This document shows positions 17,487-22,359 of a stretch of DNA of 22,359 nt, piece by piece. Origin of the DNA: Ettlia oleoabundans. Taxonomy: Eukaryota > Chlorophyta > Chlorophyceae > Chlamydomonadales. The DNA is taken from NCBI GenBank assembly GCA_019693395.1, contig JAAMXP010003898.1, positions 1 through 22,359 on the forward strand, given 5' to 3'. Position numbers and translations under genes: made by a program. Under the pieces are notes generated by a model. That model had not been told where the DNA came from, made no database searches, and saw only the letters and a list, made by a program, of their open reading frames with translations. Positions within the stretch are counted from its first letter, which is position 1; every line of letters starts with the position of its first letter.

Positions 17487-19950
17487 TCATTGTTGTTCGC
17501 CGCCGTTTGTACCGACAGCGCCTACAAGGGCAGCACAGGCAATGATCGAGTAGATGCCCGCATGCACGCTCAGATCCGGGCCAGCAGCGTGTGAATCCAG
17601 GTGTGGATGGGGATACAAGCCTGGGGCCTGCATGCCCTCCTGCACAGCAGTCCTCTTCTATGCAGTGTGCCACAGTAACTCTGAAGCGCGTAACTGGCAG
17701 ATTGCTCACCAGCTCTTGCGCAAGGTCTCGTGCCAGCTGCATCACTGCCGGCATTCCAGCTGGCGCCGCATCAGCCCACAATGGTGCAGCCAGCTGGCGC
17801 ACTACAATGGGCTGGTCAACGGGTGGCCCCGTTGGGTGGTATGGTGGCAATGCAGCTGCTGGCGGCATCTGGAGTGCGTGGAGGACTGGAGGCATGTCCC
17901 GGGGATCAAGCACGCGAGCCATTGGCAGTGCTGGGGGCTTATCCGGCTCATCCTGCAGGCTTGGAGGAGGCATGGAAGGTCAGCTGGATGATGCACACAA
18001 CTGCTCATAAGAAGAGGTGTCAATACATATCAAACACTCCTGGTCGGGTAACAAATGTGTTCCAAACAAAGAATTTCAGCGGTTGCTCCACTGCTCATAG
18101 TTGTTCTTCCCACGCATGCCCAGCAGCGTCGTGCTTGTCTGCCCGTTCTGTCCCAATTGCGTCATTGCCCAATGCCCGTGTGTTCCAACAGCACCCACCC
18201 CACCTGCACCAGGGTCAGCATGCCCTGCAGCTGCTCCATCTTCTCCTTCAGGGCCTGATTTTCTGCCGCCCGCTTCTGCAGCTCACGCTGAAGCCGACGG
18301 TTCTCTGCAGCAGCAGCAAGGAAGCACGTCAGGGGATTGCAGAGCAGTAGCAAGGCAGCAGCTGGGGAACCGAAGTAAGGCAGCAGCGGCAGTGGGTAAA
18401 AAACATACAGCAGGACAATAGCAGGGCAGATTGCCAGCTGCGCAAGGAAACGAGATGAGGGGTATGGGCTCAACAGGCCAGTAGGCTGGCATGCAACTTA
18501 TAGGGGCAGCGGTTGAGCATGCTGCATGCCAACAGCTGCAGCAGGCAGAAAAGAGCTTGTTTGGCAAGAGCTGTGCAGCTGCTGCTGCACTAAAAGCAGC
18601 CTTGCCCATCCGACCACCAGAACAGCTACTGACATTGTCCCTGCCTGACCCCGCCCGTCAACCACAGCACCCCCATGAACAGGGCCTGGAACCCACAACA
18701 TCACACCAACCCTCACCCTCCGTCACCGCCTGCAACTCCCAAGTAGGGTGCTGCATGCCGCGCTCAGCTGGATTAACGCTGTTGAGTGCACTCCAGTCAG
18801 TCGTAATTGGTAGCGGCGGCAGTGGGGTTGGCATGGCTGTGGTCTGCTGGGACCTTGATGAGCCTGGCTGTGCCTGCTCGCCTGAAGGCACTTGGGTGGG
18901 GACAGGCAGCAGAAATTCGATCTCCCTAATACACGAGCTTCGTTTACTGTAAGGCATGAGTAAATCCAGCCTGTCAGGATTTGTGTGTGTGCAAGGGCGC
19001 ATGGGGTGCTCATGCCAGGGAGCATGGATGCACTGGCTCGGCATGCAGAACGCTGAACACCATCGCAACCGGCATCCGGGTGCCGACGCAAGAACTACTG
19101 CTGGCACAGAACTACGGCGACACACTGATGACTGCCGGCCTCACCTCCGCGGGGCCGCTTCTTACCGCGTCCATGTCCGAGGCGCCGCTGCTTGGCGGCT
19201 GGGGCACCCGCCGTGGGGACTGGTGCATACGGCAGCCCCGGGCTGTGCACCCATATTGGGCACATGACGCCACCAGGGCCTGTGCTCTTGCCTGTTGACG
19301 GGCCAGTGCCGGGGGTGCTGCCGGGAATAATGTAGCTGCTGCCGCTGGCAATGCCATCCAGCTGCCCGCCCTGCTCATTCGTTGTGGTGGTGGTGGAGTG
19401 CAGCGTGTCGCCAACGCCGACTCGCGCCACGTGGTTCTTGGATGCTAACTGAACGCTGGGGGCGCTAAAAGGCGCATCCACAGGTTTCAGATTGCCCTGG
19501 AACCCTGCACAGCAGACAGCACCAGCGTGCGGTAAGTGCGGAGTGCGCACCCCTGCAGCGGCGGGTGTTAGGGGACCGGGCCCAATAGCCTCGCCTGCTG
19601 CGCACGAGCTTTTGGTCCGGAAATCAGTGTTTATATACGAAGCGGATCAGGTGCTTTGAAACAAGAGCGAGAGCAAGCCGCTCCCCGGCGTTGCTTTTGG
19701 TGATGCCGGGTGTGGCCTCTTCCAGTCCCTCGGCTGCAGTCCATTGGCTGAGGCAATAACTTAAGGGCCATTTAAGCGCACTAGACAGGCGGGAAAGAGC
19801 GCCTTGTGCTCGATCACCTGCGTCTTCTTCTTGGGCGGCGAAAGGCGCGCCTGTTGCATGAGAAGGGTCCTCACTGAGGCCATCGTCCGTCTGCAACTCG
19901 ACCCAGTAGTCTCCAGCCGCGGTTCCGGCTTCAGCCTCGAACCTCTCCAT
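17487..19950 (-). CDS. Unknown protein with NLS-like basic stretch, leucine-zipper coil and C-terminal hydrophobic segment
   Basis: Well-supported exons are 19950-19818, 19504 to 19145 (or 19166), about 18946-18717, 18304-18204, 17952-17710 and 17639-17487. A linking exon (candidate 19097-19061, 37 nt) is needed to reconcile phase. With it the sum is 1,257 nt (418 aa). The N-terminus is acidic (WVELQTDDGLSEDP). Exon 2 is Ser/Thr/Gly-rich and ends in basic KQRRLGHGRGKKRPRG, which looks like a nuclear signal. TEENRRLQRELQKRAAENQA then KEKMEQLQGMLTLVQ (about 252-287) is a four-heptad coil with Leu/Met at core positions and one Asn at an 'a' position, as in bZIP zippers. I could not find the bZIP basic region (NxxxAxxSR) before it. 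Exon 6 is Pro-rich. The last exon ends in a hydrophobic run (YSIIACAALVGAVG) and Gly/Gln residues. No family recognised. The start is the first ATG in its frame. Confidence 0.62.
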
Positions 19951-20288
19951 TGGCAAACGCTGCTGCCCGTGCAACGCGATATGGCGCGAGGTGAACCTCA
20001 ACAAATGGTTTGTCACCGCAAATGAGCAGCCCAAGGCTTATGTGAAGCTAGACCGAAATGCAAATCACGCTTTGAGAGGCTTATAGTGCGTTTCCGATGA
20101 GTATAGACACAAATTGCAGTAATCGGTAGTTTTTCGGGCCCTCAAAAGGGCAATCCATCTACAGGCAGGAAGCAGGTCCAAAGGCAGGACACCCGTTGTA
20201 CTTCTCCCTCGTCTCTGGCCCCGTGCGTATAAGCAATGGCCGGGTCGAGTTGTTTCACGATTTCTTAATATTGCAAAACTTGCTAGCC
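19951..20288. promoter_or_regulatory. Shared divergent promoter region
   Basis: These 338 bases separate the start codons of the leftward coiled-coil gene and the rightward RpoT gene, so both promoters and 5' leaders must fit here. I saw no clear TATA box in either direction. The central part (about 20050-20160) is AT-richer than the flanking exons, as expected for a promoter. Confidence 0.55.
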
Positions 20289-22042
20289 ATGGAACCTGCC
20301 TCCAGGCAGGCCGGCATGCGATGGCTCGTCAGAGCGCTGCAGAGCCTTGAAGGCCCCTCCCCCGCCGCACGTTCCCCGCCCGGATACCTCAGATCGTTCA
20401 CGGCTGAGGCCGCGCCGCAGGCGGTGGAGGAGGTCTCTTCTGCCGCCGCTGCTGCCAGCGCTGCCACCGCTGCCCGCTACGGCGCAGCCACCCAACAGCT
20501 GCGGCCGTATATCCCGGGACATAAGCAGGGTTTACGGCACGAGCAGCATAACCGCACGCGGCTGTCCTCCTTTCTGGGCCTGACGGAGGTGTTAGAGCAG
20601 CAGCAGGCACAGCTGGCGGGCGGTGGCGCCGCCGCGATGGCAGCTGGCGGCGGCATGTCCACCGCGCTGCGCACAATGACCTGGCACCACCGCCACATGG
20701 ACGACACGCCAGCCGGGCGCGAGCTGCGCCGCGACTGGCAGCGGCAGATCATCTTAGAAACCAAAGCGCTAGAAGCCACGCGTGCACGGTACCAAAAGGA
20801 GGCGCTGTCAGCGATCTCGCGGGGCCAGGCAGCGGCGCTGCCGGAAGCGCGCCAAATGCTGCTGCGCTGGTTTGGGCCCATGACGGCGGCCATCCGGCGC
20901 GAGCAGCAGCGGGTGAGCAACTGCCTGGGTGGCATGAACGTGCTGCTGCGCTGGGTGTGAGTTGTGCAGTGCTGCCAGCCGCCTGCTGAAGTTCTTTTGC
21001 TCTGCCAGCTGTTTGTGCACGCTTACCATCTTGAGAGCTCTGCACGGAGCTGGAGGGCAGGCAAATCACCACGCTCACGCCTTTTAGTTTGGTGCTTGCT
21101 GTCTTATGCACCTGCTTGGCTGGGGGGGGGGCTTCTGTGTGCCTGTTACTGCCTCCCTAACCCCATTCTGCCCCACGCCTCCTCCTCCCTGGGCCCCACC
21201 GCCACCCCACCGCCAGGTCATGACTGGTGCCAGAGGCATAGACCGCTCAGTGTACGGCCCCTACCTGCTCCTGCTGGAGCCCGAGCAGCTGGCGGTGCTG
21301 ACCATGCACTCGGCCATCAATTGCATAGTGGCGCCTGAGGAGTCCAGCGGCGGCGCTTTCTCCTCACCCGGACAGGCACGCGTCACGCGCTTGGCACTCA
21401 ACATTGGCAAGGTGGGTGGGTAGAACGTGGTGTAGGCGTGTGATGACAATGGGTGTGGCTGGCGTTGGTGGGAAGGGGGATGGAAGCTTTTGGGGGAGGG
21501 TGTCCCAGACCTGTGTGCCTAACTGATTTCACCATCCTTCCTAACTCCTGCGTGTGGTGCAGGCTGTTGAGGGTCAGGTGAACCTAGAGAAGCTCCAGGC
21601 TGAGGCTCACCGCCGCAACATGCTGAGGCGAGAGATCAAGGAGCTTTACATGCAGGTGCGGGCGGTGGGTGGGTGGGGGGTGGGGTGGGGTGGACGGCGA
21701 TGGGGCGCGTGCACGCGCGCCGTGGTCACGAATTTACGGTTGAAGTGGGTGTCCCCGCACCCTTTCTTCCCAGGGTCACCCTGCCTCTGCCACTCTAGCC
21801 CCTTGCCGCCGGCCCCTACATCTCTCCCTTTCCCAACACCAAATGGTCATCGATTAACCACTTCCAGCCACAATCCATGTGACATGCAGGGCCACGCGCT
21901 GCGGCGGAAGCTGCAGGCGCTGCGAGAGGAGGACCCGGGCGCTCGGCTGCCTGATGCTGAGTGGCACCAGTGGCTGTCCCTGGGTGCAAGCCTGAGGGAG
22001 TTGGGGGAGGTGCTGCCTCTGGACGCACAGGACTGGTTCACG
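20289..22042 (+). CDS. RPOT: Phage-type (RpoT) organellar RNA polymerase, N-terminal part
   Basis: Exons 20289-20912, 21217-21411, 21563-21655 and 21890-22042, all joined in phase 0 (355 residues in the window). The start is the first ATG in frame. MEPASRQAGMRWLVRALQ and the next ~30 residues are Arg/Ala/Ser-rich and poor in acids, which suggests a mitochondrial or plastid transit peptide. RpoT features: RYGAATQQLRPYIPG, RLSSFLGLTEVLEQQQ, a long charged helix (RELRRDWQRQIILETKALEA), MLLRWFGPMTAAIRREQQR, VYGPYLLLLEPEQLAVLTMH and ALNIGKAVEGQVNLEKLQ. These match the N-terminal domain of plant and mitochondrial single-subunit polymerases, which transcribe organelle genomes. The T7-like polymerase core must lie to the right. 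The next exon may begin near 22313 (TLLGFGPDHSVVSHA), but phase from 22042 does not fit simply, so it is left out. Target organelle cannot be decided here. Confidence 0.88.
21656..21720 (+). other. G-run-rich 5' end of an RpoT intron
   Basis: Directly after the donor at 21656 the transcript reads GTGCGGGCGGTGGGTGGGTG and continues with more runs of three to six G. This is enough for an RNA G-quadruplex next to the splice site. Similar G-triplets follow donors of other introns in the window. Confidence 0.7.
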
Positions 22043-22359
22043 GTGAGGGGCAAGTGGGGTGCAGGCAGTGGCTGTGCTGCTGTGCTGCTGTGGGTCGGTG
22101 GGTGGATGTGGGCTGGCTGAGGAGGGTGTCATTTGGCGTTGCATGTGTGTGAGCGCGGCAGAAAACGGCCAACACCTTCCAGCAGGGTTGTTGGCAGCAG
22201 ATGGCGGAGATTGGTGGCAGTTGAACGGCCTCGAGTGCGTTGCATGGTGCCTCTGCCAGCTTGCTATGTTGTGCAACCCATGCTCGACCCAAACCCTGCC
22301 CCCCATCCCCAGCACCCTGCTGGGCTTTGGTCCTGACCACTCTGTGGTGTCACACGCCC

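Noticed and set aside
18204..18304. Confident bZIP transcription factor call
   Set aside because: The zipper is present but the basic region that must directly precede it is absent in the reconstructed exons.
19628..19640. TATATAAAC-like word as a TATA box for the coiled-coil gene
   Set aside because: It lies inside the inferred first intron, downstream of the first exon. The phase-matched junction of exon 1 to exon 2 makes an internal promoter less likely.
22313..22359. Fifth RpoT exon (TLLGFGPDHSVVSHA)
   Set aside because: The peptide is plausible, but the phase from the exon ending at 22042 does not match and the exon runs off the window, so it is not annotated.

Overview
The window looks like nuclear DNA of a green alga, most likely a chlorophyte of the Chlorophyceae (Volvocales/Sphaeropleales). 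The DNA is GC-rich. Genes are broken into many short exons with GTGAGT/GTGGGT-type donors and GCAG acceptors. Proteins carry Ala/Gly/Gln/Pro-rich linkers, and the TGTAA polyadenylation word appears downstream of some genes. I rebuilt five genes by hand from reading frame, splice phase and protein-family conservation. No RNA gene, CRISPR array, transposon or organellar sequence was recognised.

Layout: (1) + strand, 3-647: the 3' end of a chitin-binding (peritrophin-A/CBM14-like) protein. (2) - strand, 5119-1111: a 12-exon membrane-anchored SGNH hydrolase, about 532 aa, tail-to-tail with gene 1. (3) - strand, 16402-5750: a 17-exon gene of 6,300 coding nt, about 2,099 aa. (4) - strand, 19950-17487: a coiled-coil protein of unknown function with an NLS-like basic stretch. 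(5) + strand, from 20289 past the window end: the N-terminal part of a phage-type (RpoT) organellar RNA polymerase, head-to-head with gene 4 across about 340 bp.

Gene 3 is the main discovery. Its N-terminal ~850 residues read as a Dicer/RIG-I-type SF2 helicase whose ATPase motifs are destroyed: GxGKT reads GLGLR, DExH reads LDAF, and motif VI is unrecognisable. A Dicer-dimerisation (DUF283-like) domain follows at about 1043-1104. Where a Dicer would have platform, PAZ and RNase III domains, this protein has five matrin/U1-type C2H2 zinc fingers, all with identical Cx2Cx12Hx5H spacing, and a Gly/Gln/Met-rich tail. I infer a non-catalytic, dsRNA-binding Dicer relative that may regulate small-RNA or dsRNA pathways.

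Several introns appear to start with GC rather than GT. Three of them restore both phase and a conserved domain, and one lies inside the degenerate DExH motif of gene 3. Two genes (1 and 2) are plausibly extracellular or cell-wall related, but nothing shows that they act together. The RpoT gene and gene 4 share an upstream region and could be co-regulated.
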